Shown: positions 6,312 through 14,486 of the stretch, piece after piece
Layout of the letters: each line of letters starts with the position of its first letter
Numbering within the stretch: the first letter of the stretch is position 1
Virus record (IMG/VR): IMGVR_UViG_3300026519_000052
Location: 1-30,035 of that record
Strand: one strand, 5' to 3'
Length of the DNA stretch: 30,035 nucleotides
Source of the DNA: a virus
Made by a program: the position numbers and the translations under genes
Notes under the pieces: model-generated
Told to the model about the DNA's origin: nothing
Database searches by the model: none
Seen by the model: the letters and a program-made list of their open reading frames with translations, nothing else

Positions 6312-6725
6312 TTATCCTTTCAAAAGTTCAAAATGTGGCATGTCTTGTCTTTTCCAATGACCACCCCATTTAATTTTAACACCAACTTCCATGGCAGCCT
6401 TAAACATTAGAGTTGCAATCATAACAAAGTTTTGTCGATTTTCCCAGTCGACGCGACCATTTATAAAAGGAACTATATCGATAGCATGCCCGAAGCCAGT
6501 GTCAGCATCAATTAAATGTCTACTATTTAATGTCCAAGTTACTATCTGCCCTGGTTTATCGCGCCCTTGAGAATATAATGCTTTTTGCTCTTCGAGAGTG
6601 CGCACTCCTTGCGCGATTGAGAAATCAATAACGCCATATTTAAGAGCAAGTATCGCGCATCTCTCTAAGTCTGGATGAACTCCTATAAGTCTTTTTTTGC
6701 TTGTTCTCCCAAATAAAAACCCCAT
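6312..6725 (-). CDS. M15-family peptidoglycan peptidase (endolysin)
   Basis: 137 aa, the size of a single-domain M15C enzyme (L-alanyl-D-glutamate or related peptidase). Features: SQGRD at 52-56; H70 in NSRHL and D83 in GHAIDIVP as the first zinc ligands; a WGGHW turn at 120-124; and H131 in DMPHFEL as the last ligand, with D128 the likely catalytic acid. It would cut peptide cross-bridges of the cell wall at lysis. There is no signal peptide or membrane segment, so it needs a holin. The start overlaps the stop of the upstream coiled-coil membrane protein (TAATG). The spacing between H70 and D83 is longer than in the shortest relatives, with six extra residues. Confidence 0.85.
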   Translation of the reverse strand: MGFLFGRTSKKRLIGVHPDLERCAILALKYGVIDFSIAQGVRTLEEQKALYSQGRDKPGQIVTWTLNSRHLIDADTGFGHAIDIVPFINGRVDWENRQNFVMIATLMFKAAMEVGVKIKWGGHWKRQDMPHFELLKG

Positions 6726-7048
6726 TAATGACCACCTCCGCTAGTGAAAAATAACTGCACTGCCTTAACAATGCCAGTTGCGCCAGTCCCGCCTAAAGCA
6801 CTTAAACCAATAATGCTCAATATGGCTTTTTTCTTGGTCAGTTGATAATCAGTTACTGCAGGCTCTACATGGTCAAGACGGTGGTGCGCTTTTTCTACAG
6901 ATGTATGCATTATATCCATGCGTGTCAGAACTTTGTCGAGTTTCTTTTCCATGGAAGAGTGGCTGGTTACCATAGTTTCTTTTAAATTATAAATCTGGGC
7001 TTTTTGGCTTCCCAGTGCTTCAGATATTTTGTCAATTTCGTGCGTCAT
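6725..7048 (-). CDS. coiled-coil protein with one C-terminal membrane segment
   Basis: 107 aa. Residues about 5-70 form a heptad-rich helix (SSMEKKLDKVLTRMDIMH, VEKAHHRLDHVE), followed by a Lys cluster and one hydrophobic segment (about 77-98, LSIIGLSALGGTGATGIV) with a short Gly-rich tail. This resembles XhlA/DUF1515-like proteins that accompany phage endolysins. It is directly coupled to the M15 endolysin gene, so a holin-like or endolysin-anchoring part is likely, but the membrane proteins at 4382-4892 are rival holin candidates. Confidence 0.55.
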   Translation of the reverse strand: MTHEIDKISEALGSQKAQIYNLKETMVTSHSSMEKKLDKVLTRMDIMHTSVEKAHHRLDHVEPAVTDYQLTKKKAILSIIGLSALGGTGATGIVKAVQLFFTSGGGH

Positions 7049-7058
7049 GTGCTCCCCT

Positions 7059-7637
7059 TTAAGCTGTTATGTTGCCAGAAAGAACCCACTCGTTAGTTCC
7101 GCGCTTATATAGTCGGGCTTGTCCGTATTGCCCTGATATTTTCAATGTCCCCGATGGATTGATCGTTACTCCTGAAGCTGCTACGAGCGTGACCTGCCCT
7201 GCGCCTATCTGGGTTATTATGATCTCTGAGCCTATTGGATAAGCAACGGTGTCATTGTTCGGAACTGTCAAATTGACAGCAGTAGCCTTGTTTATTTCAA
7301 CGAATTTATAAGCGTCTGCAATAACCAGAGTGTAATCATCCGTTTGCGTGTTTATATCTCGAGCATCTGTCATGCGAATATTATCAAGCGTCCATTGGGT
7401 AACGTCTGCGCTATCCTTCAGGACGATTTTATATGATCCCTCAAGGAATATATCTGCTTCGCCGTTTGCATCCAAAACAACAGGATTTGCATTTGAAACG
7501 TAATTTAGTGCATCCGTATAACTGGATTTTGGAGAAGAAGTGCCTGCATAATACAAATAAACTTTGCCACCAACGAGAGGAGCACCCTCCGCATCAAAAG
7601 CTCTGAATTTACCGCCTGAAAAGTTTAAAGCTGCCAT
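7059..7637 (-). CDS. short spike-like protein with P22-type head-binding adaptor
   Basis: 192 aa. Residues 8-90 repeat the N-terminal adaptor of the neighbouring tailspike: GKFRAFDAEGAPLVGGKVYL, then NPVVLDANGEADIFLEGSYK and QWTLDNI. This is the region that fixes such spikes to the portal vertex. It lacks a beta-helix; instead there is a roughly 90-residue beta-rich domain (NLTVPNNDTV ... RLYKRGTNEWVLSG) like the small terminal domains of phage fibres. It may be a second, alternative receptor-binding protein, or an adaptor on which another protein docks. It lies 30 bp downstream of the tailspike gene. Confidence 0.7.
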   Translation of the reverse strand: MAALNFSGGKFRAFDAEGAPLVGGKVYLYYAGTSSPKSSYTDALNYVSNANPVVLDANGEADIFLEGSYKIVLKDSADVTQWTLDNIRMTDARDINTQTDDYTLVIADAYKFVEINKATAVNLTVPNNDTVAYPIGSEIIITQIGAGQVTLVAASGVTINPSGTLKISGQYGQARLYKRGTNEWVLSGNITA

Positions 7638-7667
7638 TTTATGTTCCTTTTTTAAAAATATAACGCA

Positions 7668-9494
7668 TTAGAATGTTCTCCTTTCGGAGACGATAAACCA
7701 GTCCGCGCCGTTTGAATAAAGCATCACGTAATCGTTTTGATCGTCAAGAGCGACATCATACCCGCCCTCGATGCTCAATACTTTTAGAGTTGTCCCGCCT
7801 GCGCTATTGCGTTTTATGATGGTTGTTTTACCAACACACCGAGCATCTGAAGCAGCACGAAGGGCGACCGTTGTGTTTGAAAGAGGGGATATGAGGTGAA
7901 AGAATATATCAGGATCAATATCCGTCAAAGTCGCACCAGTTACTGATGTGTCATAAAATTTACTCTCCCGCTTTGGAAGATTTGTCGCAAATATGCTCCA
8001 ATCTGCGCCGTTTGAATAAACGATGATGTAATCACCTTTTTTTAGCAATTGGAAGTTACGCCCATCTGGGCCACTGCTTGCATTGTCTGCTCGGCGGATA
8101 GTTATCACGTTTTCGGATATGTCCGTCTTTTTGACAAAGTATAGTCGACCAGTAGCATCCGCAGGAGAAGGAAGGTCAAAGTTGAATGCGCCATTAAAAG
8201 AGGAAAGGAGCTGCACAGGTTCGGTACTGGTCGGGGCTGTGTCTGCAGCGGGATTGACATCATAGAAACGGCTCTCCATATTGAGCTGTTCGATAATAAT
8301 GTCTGTGGCGCGGGTCTGGGGGAGATGAAACCTGTCGGGAAATCCTGCATTCATTGCAATGTAACGCTTTTCTCCGTCTGTATCGAGAATGGAAGCACCG
8401 GCTGTCGCATGGAAATAATTCAAGAAGGACATCGGGCCGTCAAAACCATCCCCTGATCCTGTATCCATCCAAATACCTGAAGCACCGCCCAAACATTCAG
8501 CCGTGAAGTTCATTACGTAATTTTGACCTGTGACATCTCCATAGCGCATACAGGCAGTTGCGCCAGAGTGCAGATTGGCTTCACAGTCCACAAAAGAGTT
8601 GCCGTATCGGCCAGCATCAATATTGAAACCTATTTTATCGTTGCTCATAGCCTGGCCATGGCTGTAAACGCGGGTATTTCGGAAGTAATTAGCGTTTGGA
8701 GTATCGCCGCCAACGTCACGCTTGAGATACACGCCCATATCACGAGGACGCTCAATAAGAAGGTTTCTGACAGAATTCCAGTAAACCGGATAGTTTGTAT
8801 TGTCCCCGCCGTCCAAACATATGCCTATTACAGCGTCCCAGACGCGAACGTTATCGACCAAGTTAGAAACGCACTCTCTTGTGTTCCCGCGCATCACAAT
8901 AGCCTTATTCCCCCCTACAATAGATAAATCCTTGAGAGTTGCGTAAGAGCCTTCAAAGACAACGCCGTTGTAATTTGTGTGATATGAAGATGCCAACGTA
9001 TCTTTGCTGAATGGATCAACGCGGAACTGCAATATGGAAGTGTCACCTGCGCCATAAAGCATTTGAAAATTCTGCAATGTGATTTGTGCGGTTAGGTAAT
9101 AACTCCCTGCAGGAACAAATACAGAGCCGTTATTTGCTGCCAAAGCGTCAATGAAAGCCTGTGTATCATCCGTTGTTCCGTCTCCGATCGCGCCATAATC
9201 CACAACACTTGCATTCTCGATCGCGTTATATCTTTGCTCAATATTATCAACTGACCACTGCTGAACATCGTTTGAGTCTTTGAGAACCATCTTATACGCT
9301 CCACGAAGCCATACATTAGCTTCACCATCGCTATCGAGGATTACAGGATTTGAGTTTGCGGACGCGCCTGTGAAGTCTGTAAACGTCTCTTTTGCATCGT
9401 CTGATCCTGCCTTGTAGGTATAGAGCTTCCCGCCTGAAAGTGGTGCACCTTCTTCATCAAAAGCTCTGAACTTGCCTGCAAGGAAAGGGTTCAT
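7668..9494 (-). CDS. tailspike: head-binding adaptor plus pectate-lyase-type beta-helix
   Basis: 608 aa. Residues 1-92: adaptor (GKFRAFDEEGAPLSGGKLYT, NPVILDSDGEANVWL, QQWSVDNIE), as in P22-like spikes. Residues 97-400: right-handed beta-helix beginning with the pectate-lyase-3 signature VVDYGAIGDGTTDDTQAF and continuing with parallel rungs rich in Asn, Gly and Val; this part usually binds and cuts surface polysaccharide. Residues 407-503 and 510-604: two related C-terminal modules, each starting ESRFYD or ESKFYD and ending in YSNGADW. The active-site residues cannot be assigned by eye. The start overlaps the stop of the ejection protein gene (TAATG). Confidence 0.85.
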   Translation of the reverse strand: MNPFLAGKFRAFDEEGAPLSGGKLYTYKAGSDDAKETFTDFTGASANSNPVILDSDGEANVWLRGAYKMVLKDSNDVQQWSVDNIEQRYNAIENASVVDYGAIGDGTTDDTQAFIDALAANNGSVFVPAGSYYLTAQITLQNFQMLYGAGDTSILQFRVDPFSKDTLASSYHTNYNGVVFEGSYATLKDLSIVGGNKAIVMRGNTRECVSNLVDNVRVWDAVIGICLDGGDNTNYPVYWNSVRNLLIERPRDMGVYLKRDVGGDTPNANYFRNTRVYSHGQAMSNDKIGFNIDAGRYGNSFVDCEANLHSGATACMRYGDVTGQNYVMNFTAECLGGASGIWMDTGSGDGFDGPMSFLNYFHATAGASILDTDGEKRYIAMNAGFPDRFHLPQTRATDIIIEQLNMESRFYDVNPAADTAPTSTEPVQLLSSFNGAFNFDLPSPADATGRLYFVKKTDISENVITIRRADNASSGPDGRNFQLLKKGDYIIVYSNGADWSIFATNLPKRESKFYDTSVTGATLTDIDPDIFFHLISPLSNTTVALRAASDARCVGKTTIIKRNSAGGTTLKVLSIEGGYDVALDDQNDYVMLYSNGADWFIVSERRTF

Positions 9495-11659
9495 TATTTA
9501 CCATCCTTAATGAGCTTAAGTTTCTCTATGGCTTCAGGTAACAATCGGAGTTGACCATCCTGAACATCGTTTCTTACACCCATAAACCCTAGTTTTTTGA
9601 CGATCTTATCAAAGTTTTCCTCTCCAAAGAGTTCTGAAGCAATATCTGGGTCAAGAGTTCCTTTCCTTGCCTGATCCGCATACTCTTTCTCTCCGAGGTC
9701 TTCAAATATTTCAGCAAATAGCCTGTTCTTATTTTTAGGAACACTCAAATCAAGGATGTTTTTACTGATTTCAGGAGGTATTTCATATTCATATTTAAGT
9801 TTTCCGTAGCCTTCAATGGGATTGAACCTACCTGTATCATCATAAAAGAAAGAGCTGTCAAAACCCTTCGAGCTTGGCTTTCCTGTTTCAAAGGCTTCTT
9901 TGGTATTTGTAAAAATCCTTTCTGGTTTGGAAGACTTAGAGGTTCCTTGAGTAGCCTTTTTTTTCAAACCTTTACTCAAGTATCCACCAGACGATCCAGC
10001 CGTAGGAGGCAATTTACCGACACTGTCAGGGCGAAGTGCTCTTTTAACAAGCGCAGGGCTTCTATTATAGGCTTGATAACCTTTCGCAGCTCCAACCGTA
10101 GCAGCCGCACCAAGGGCAGCTCCTCCCAGCTTCGCACCAAAGTCACCCTCTGTCTTGTATGCGCCTATTGCAGCACCAGGGGCGGCGGTTAGGGCATAAT
10201 ACGCAGCTAGACGCTCTGCTGTGCCGCTATCTCCGATTTTACCTTTAATCAGATCACCAACACGAGCGAGGTCGCCAAGGTCACCGGCCTTTCCGGTTGC
10301 CACATTCTTGGCACCCCAGTTCGTAATTACACGATTTTTCAGCAAGGCCGGACGAATGTTGCCCTCGGACGCGCCTTTAGCAATCAGCGGCTCGATGGTC
10401 TTAAGGTTCTTGTATTGGTAACGAGCTTCGCGGAGCAATGCGCGAGCTTCAGGGTTTCCATCTGTCGAAATATCTATTACCAAGTCCATGAGGTCGCCCA
10501 GATATTCCTTAACACCAGGGTCGGCACGTTTGATTTTCTTTGTAAGAACTGATCGAATGTCACCGATCTTTTCACCAGAGATTGTTCCGTCTTCTCCGAG
10601 GTCTTCAATGAAAGAACCTATTGTCTTTTTGAGGGCTTTTACCTTATCACCAGAAATAGCACCTTCAGCATCGTCTATGATTGCCATTATTTTCTGGATG
10701 TGATTTTCGTTTATTTGAAGAGTTCTGCCACCAAGGACATCATCAAATTTCTTTCCAATATCATTGTAAGCCTTCTCTGCAAGATCATCCGTAATACGAT
10801 CACCTTCTTGACCTATTGTCTTCAGGATAGCGTTGTTGAATGCTTTTTGTTGAGCTTCAGCAAAAGCTTTACCGCCAGATAAAGGAACACGCCCAGATGT
10901 GGACGTTATAAATTCTCTTGATTTACTGCCTGTGATTTGATCTAAGCCAAGAGGAATATTATGCTTTTGCGCAAGTTCTGCGGTCTGGCGAATAACATCA
11001 TCTACCTTGGGAGCGATTGTATTCTTTAATTTAGAAACACCCGCGCCGACACCTGGAATAGCACCACCCACAACAGCACCCATCTTAGCCCCTTCGATTG
11101 CGCCTTCGAGACGTTCCCCTTCATCGGCTGTACCAGCTCCATAAGCCCCGCCATAGACGGCACCAGCACCAGCACCTTTAGCAATACGCGTTGCGGTCTT
11201 GCCAGACCGAAGTAAATTGCCAACAGCGGCTCCTCCTGTTTTTGTTGCTGCGCCTGCTCCACCTGTAACTACTCCTCCTGCTAGATTTGCCGTCAAGCTC
11301 AATACTGGACGTTCTTCCATTTGACGCTTAAGATCTTGTTTCGTAGTTGCTCTCGCTTCAGGCAAGAGGTCACTGTATTTCTCACCAGTAACAACAGAAG
11401 CAATACCTGCTCCAATACGATCCGTGATTTCATCGGCGAACCCAAAGGTAGCACCCTGCAACCCTTGGTCAAGAATGGTTTTACCCACAGACGGCCTGTT
11501 ATCACCTGATTTTTTTTCCTGTCCCGCATTTTGAGACTGGTTTGAATAAAAGGTGTTCATCTGACGCATAGACATCAGGCCTTCAGTAGAAATGTCAGAA
11601 AGCCTTCCCTCGCGGAAGGCCATCAAATCCTGCGTAGTAATTTTTGATAGATCATCCAT
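9494..11659 (-). CDS. large DNA-ejection (injection) protein, P22 gp16-like role
   Basis: 721 aa. The N-terminal region includes LQGATFGFADEITDRIG (68-84), a motif I associate with large internal proteins of podoviruses. Residues about 120-210 are extremely rich in Gly and Ala with glycine-zipper patterns (GGVVTGGAGAATKTGGAAVG, GAGAGAVYGGAYGAG, GAVVGGAIPGVGAG), suited to forming a channel in the host inner membrane. A long helical middle and a basic, low-complexity C-terminal part follow. In P22, gp16 leaves the head with the DNA and aids its passage into the cell. The assignment rests on size, composition and position next to two other ejection genes. Confidence 0.65.
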   Translation of the reverse strand: MDDLSKITTQDLMAFREGRLSDISTEGLMSMRQMNTFYSNQSQNAGQEKKSGDNRPSVGKTILDQGLQGATFGFADEITDRIGAGIASVVTGEKYSDLLPEARATTKQDLKRQMEERPVLSLTANLAGGVVTGGAGAATKTGGAAVGNLLRSGKTATRIAKGAGAGAVYGGAYGAGTADEGERLEGAIEGAKMGAVVGGAIPGVGAGVSKLKNTIAPKVDDVIRQTAELAQKHNIPLGLDQITGSKSREFITSTSGRVPLSGGKAFAEAQQKAFNNAILKTIGQEGDRITDDLAEKAYNDIGKKFDDVLGGRTLQINENHIQKIMAIIDDAEGAISGDKVKALKKTIGSFIEDLGEDGTISGEKIGDIRSVLTKKIKRADPGVKEYLGDLMDLVIDISTDGNPEARALLREARYQYKNLKTIEPLIAKGASEGNIRPALLKNRVITNWGAKNVATGKAGDLGDLARVGDLIKGKIGDSGTAERLAAYYALTAAPGAAIGAYKTEGDFGAKLGGAALGAAATVGAAKGYQAYNRSPALVKRALRPDSVGKLPPTAGSSGGYLSKGLKKKATQGTSKSSKPERIFTNTKEAFETGKPSSKGFDSSFFYDDTGRFNPIEGYGKLKYEYEIPPEISKNILDLSVPKNKNRLFAEIFEDLGEKEYADQARKGTLDPDIASELFGEENFDKIVKKLGFMGVRNDVQDGQLRLLPEAIEKLKLIKDGK

Positions 11660-12814
11660 TTAGATTGCCCCTCTTTTCCGAAGTTCTGCTGTTATAGGGT
11701 CTTCGCCTTGAGGTGATTGTTGTTGACCACCAATAGCCGCAGGCTGGTTGAATATCTCATCGCTTTCAAGAGCTGGATATCCGTAGTTTTGTCTAACAAT
11801 ATCCAAATTCACCTTACGAAGATCAGCAGCTCTTTGATTGATAGCCTGAACCTCCTGAAGACGCTCTTTTACAAGCTCAACATCATTCATATTTGCAACG
11901 ATCTCTTTCCAAGCCCGTTGTGCATCACCCTCTGTCTGAACACCTTTATTCAAGCGAAGGCTATCATTACGGAGCTTTTCAAGAGTTGATTTGAACGAAG
12001 CATAGTTACGGCTGACTTCGCTTGACATTCCTACTGCGTTTTGTCCTGCCATTAGATAGTTTTTGACTGGGCCAAGCTCTAAATCACCTTGATCTATTTG
12101 TCCAACCAGTGCGCCAAGATCGGCGTTAATTTGACCAGAAAGACCTATCGCTTCAACTTCTTCTTTTTGGAGCTTCAAGGCAGATGTGGGCATAGGCTTA
12201 AGACCATAAGTTGGATCACTTGCGCGTTTCTCCCGCTCCTGAAGATCGTTCGCATATTTTTCCTTCTCAAATCTGAACTTTTCATTTTGGAACTCTTGCT
12301 GACGCTGTCGCAATTCAAGCTCAGCTCCTGAAAGGTCACGGCGATGATCTGCGTTTTGCTGGTCAATCACTAACTTGTCACGGCGGAACTGTTCGTCTTG
12401 ATTGTCTTGAGTTTTACCGTATTCGAACTTCTCACGAGAAAACTCGTCATTCCGTTGCTGGCGTTCAATAGACATTTGCTCTTGATATGTCATTGCGGCT
12501 TGTCCGAGTTGCTGGACTATTTGCGGATCATATTCAGCAGGAAGCATATCAAGCTCCTCGATACCATATTGGTCTGCAAGTGAACGTGCTCTATCGTATG
12601 ACGCTTGATCTCGGACGGATGATAGCAATTTCATGCCTATCTCTATTTTTTTTTCAATCTCGTCATAATCAGGTTTTCCTTCGGCATCTTGTGCTTGCTG
12701 CATTTGACGCTCGTTATCTTGAACATGCTGTGATTTTAACTCGTTGTTGAGTGTTTGTGATCTGGCATCGCCAGGTGTCATTACTCCGAGTGGAATTCTT
12801 GGGTCTAAAGTCAT
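11660..12814 (-). CDS. DNA-ejection protein, long coiled coil, P22 gp20-like role
   Basis: 384 aa. Residues about 100-205 are a continuous Gln-, Glu- and Arg-rich coiled coil (MTYQEQMSIERQQRNDEFSR, LELRQRQQEFQNEKFRF). A helical region and a Gln/Pro-rich tail ending ITAELRKRGAI follow. Such proteins sit inside the capsid and are expelled ahead of the DNA. Genes flanking it are the other two ejection proteins, in the same order found in many P22-like genomes. The stop abuts the next start. Its assignment is contextual, with no catalytic motif visible. Confidence 0.6.
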   Translation of the reverse strand: MTLDPRIPLGVMTPGDARSQTLNNELKSQHVQDNERQMQQAQDAEGKPDYDEIEKKIEIGMKLLSSVRDQASYDRARSLADQYGIEELDMLPAEYDPQIVQQLGQAAMTYQEQMSIERQQRNDEFSREKFEYGKTQDNQDEQFRRDKLVIDQQNADHRRDLSGAELELRQRQQEFQNEKFRFEKEKYANDLQEREKRASDPTYGLKPMPTSALKLQKEEVEAIGLSGQINADLGALVGQIDQGDLELGPVKNYLMAGQNAVGMSSEVSRNYASFKSTLEKLRNDSLRLNKGVQTEGDAQRAWKEIVANMNDVELVKERLQEVQAINQRAADLRKVNLDIVRQNYGYPALESDEIFNQPAAIGGQQQSPQGEDPITAELRKRGAI

Positions 12815-12825
12815 GATGTTTTCTC

Positions 12826-13569
12826 CTATTTAAGCCAATTTTTGACTTTTTTTGATTTAAAGAAGTTTCCTAATGACGAGCCTGCGCTAGACAAACCAGA
12901 CTGCCAAGCATTAGCAGAGCCGACCACGCCTGCGGCTGTAGCATTTGCCCCTTGAGTACCGTACTCTCCGACTTGGTTTACAACGTCTCTGTCGTTCGTT
13001 GTAAGAAGACTGGCTGTTTGCTGCCCTAGACCTGCTTGCGAAGCTAGAGAGTTGTAGAGGTTGGTTTGTTCTGTCGTATATCGGTTATATGCTCTTGCAT
13101 ACTCATCCGATGCCATTTCTTGAGCAAATTCATTCAAACGTTTCTGCGTTGCACCAGATAAAAGACCACCACGAGACGCAGCGGAACGCTCAATAGCTTT
13201 TTGTCCTTCTGCAAGGCGGCGATCATATGCAGGATCATCCTGATAATTTGATCCTGAATTGTCGAATGTTTGATTAAGATACCCGAAGCTCTCCGATGGG
13301 TTAACCAGACCTTCAATCTCCTGCCGTGTATAACCATCCGTATCTCGTCCTTGGAGATAATCAATGTGGAACTGCGCCAACCTACCAGCATCAAGATATG
13401 GCTTTTGATCCTCTCGTGCTTGTACTGATTGTGCCTGTTGCGCCTGAATAGCTCTATCGGACGCTGCCGCCTGAATAGATGCTGATTTCTTTGCTGCCTT
13501 CGAAGCAGAACGCGCTCCTAATACAGATGTTCCGATACTGACGGCTGCGCCAATGACTGCTCCGACCAT
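12826..13569 (-). CDS. DNA-transfer/ejection protein (p32-like, P22 gp7 role)
   Basis: 247 aa. A hydrophobic N-terminus (MVGAVIGAAVSIGTSVLGA) is followed by a helical Ala/Gln-rich region. The family hallmark is DDPAYDRRLAEGQKAIERSA followed by SRGGLLSGATQKRLNEFAQ and then NRYTTEQTNLYNSLASQAG. This pattern is characteristic of phage DNA-transfer proteins common in alphaproteobacterial podo- and siphoviruses. P22 gp7 has a comparable size and place. The N-terminal segment may insert in membranes during entry. The C-terminus ends in a Lys-rich FKSKKVKNWLK. Confidence 0.75.
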   Translation of the reverse strand: MVGAVIGAAVSIGTSVLGARSASKAAKKSASIQAAASDRAIQAQQAQSVQAREDQKPYLDAGRLAQFHIDYLQGRDTDGYTRQEIEGLVNPSESFGYLNQTFDNSGSNYQDDPAYDRRLAEGQKAIERSAASRGGLLSGATQKRLNEFAQEMASDEYARAYNRYTTEQTNLYNSLASQAGLGQQTASLLTTNDRDVVNQVGEYGTQGANATAAGVVGSANAWQSGLSSAGSSLGNFFKSKKVKNWLK

Positions 13570-13571
13570 TT

Positions 13572-14036
13572 TTAATCTCCTATGATTTTAGAAAAAGTGA
13601 CTTCATCGGCCCTGTATCCGAGCATTTCGAATAACCGGCTAAGATCAGGCTCTTTCTTGGTTGTAAGGTAAAATTTCTTAACCCCGCGCTCTGCAAGGCT
13701 CTTTTCAACGAACTTGAGTAATTTAATCCCTGTGCCTGAAAATCTATATTTCGGGTGAAGGTAGAACGCGAGAGTAAATCCCATGATCGTCTCGCTATGG
13801 TGTATATGTGGCTGAACGCTAGATACATGATACCCAACGATAGAGCCATCAACGCGGACAGAAACGATATGAAGAACTCCGTTACTCCACATTTCTTCGT
13901 ATGCTTCTTTCCAAACACAGACAGGCATTGCTTCTTGATCGAGTTCCGTTTCCATCCAATGAGTTTCGAACAGATAAGCGGCATCGTCAAAGTTCTCAAA
14001 TTCATCAACTTGAATTGTAACATTAGACAATTTCAA
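13572..14036 (-). CDS. GNAT-family acetyltransferase in the virion gene block
   Basis: 154 aa, one GNAT domain: a beta-strand pair around GVLHIVSVRVDGSIVGYHV (about residues 53-71), then FTLAFYLHPKYRFSGTGIKL (about 87-106), whose R-x-x-G-x-G/A portion corresponds to the acetyl-CoA loop, and the terminal LFEMLGYRADEVTFSKII. The usual loop Q/R-x-x-G-x-G/A is modified to RFSGTG. Related GNAT-like genes lie among internal-protein genes of other podoviruses. It may modify a virion or host protein. It overlaps the upstream minor-protein gene by 14 nt and is 2 bp from the ejection gene after it. Confidence 0.75.
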   Translation of the reverse strand: MKLSNVTIQVDEFENFDDAAYLFETHWMETELDQEAMPVCVWKEAYEEMWSNGVLHIVSVRVDGSIVGYHVSSVQPHIHHSETIMGFTLAFYLHPKYRFSGTGIKLLKFVEKSLAERGVKKFYLTTKKEPDLSRLFEMLGYRADEVTFSKIIGD

Positions 14037-14361
14037 CCCCCGAAATATGGAGGTTTACCTTCGATGCCGTAGATGCTAGAGCGCGAATAAAGTCTCCAGC
14101 GTTCATTATATGCCCTTCAATCTCATACGCTTCGTATGTCTCTCCTGGTCCGATAGCTTTTGCTTTCAATGCAATATTGGTAACACCCGCCGTTCCTCCT
14201 GTTTCCACAAGATGTACGGTGATGGTTTCAGGAGCAGAGCCGTCATTGGTCAAAGTAACCTTCTTCAAAACGGTTCGTGTGCTGGCAGGAACGGTGTAAT
14301 ACGTTGCAAGAGCACTTGTCAGTTGTGCAGGCGTAAATAGTTTCTTGGGGGTGACTGTCAT
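14023..14361 (-). CDS. small beta-sandwich protein, probable minor virion component
   Basis: 112 aa, predicted almost wholly as beta strands: VLKKVTLTNDGSAPETITVH, LIALKAK-like strands and a final VNLHISGVEIV. The arrangement resembles the Ig-like small proteins found near tail genes of many phages. It is the first gene after the largest gap in the virion block, which holds a candidate promoter (14453-14481). A GC-rich inverted repeat brackets its ribosome-binding site. No specific function assigned. Confidence 0.55.
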   Translation of the reverse strand: MTVTPKKLFTPAQLTSALATYYTVPASTRTVLKKVTLTNDGSAPETITVHLVETGGTAGVTNIALKAKAIGPGETYEAYEIEGHIMNAGDFIRALASTASKVNLHISGVEIV

Positions 14362-14362
14362 A

Positions 14363-14390
14363 GCGGCCTCTCGGTTTTTGATCGGGCCGC
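14363..14390 (-). promoter_or_regulatory. inverted repeat over the ribosome-binding site of the 112-aa gene
   Basis: In the transcript, GCGGCC pairs with GGCCGC just 1 nt before the AUG, with a 16-nt loop that contains the Shine-Dalgarno-like gagagg. The stem would mask part of the ribosome-binding site. The stem is only 6 bp, so its effect is uncertain. Confidence 0.35.
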
Positions 14391-14452
14391 GTTACCGTTC
14401 TGGCTCGGAACGTACGCTAGGCGACATTGATTTGATTGAGCCTTTAAACAAC

Positions 14453-14481
14453 ATATTAACCTATTAATAAACGTACGTCAA
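14453..14481 (-). promoter_or_regulatory. candidate sigma70-like promoter inside the late block
   Basis: On the minus strand, TTGACG (14476-14481), a 17-nt spacer and TAATAT (14453-14458). It would drive the small beta protein, the acetyltransferase and the ejection genes separately from the upstream head genes. The ACGTACGT palindrome overlaps the -35 edge, with a related ACGTACG at 14410-14416. Confidence 0.4.
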
Positions 14482-14486
14482 TCTGC

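Noticed and set aside
8523-8927. 134-aa plus-strand frame opposite the tailspike
   Set aside because: Antisense to a well-supported beta-helix gene, no ribosome-binding site or recognisable domain.
13580-14023. 147-aa minus-strand frame inside the acetyltransferase
   Set aside because: Same strand, other frame; the overlapping frame has the GNAT pattern and good coupling, this one is Ser/Leu-rich without features.
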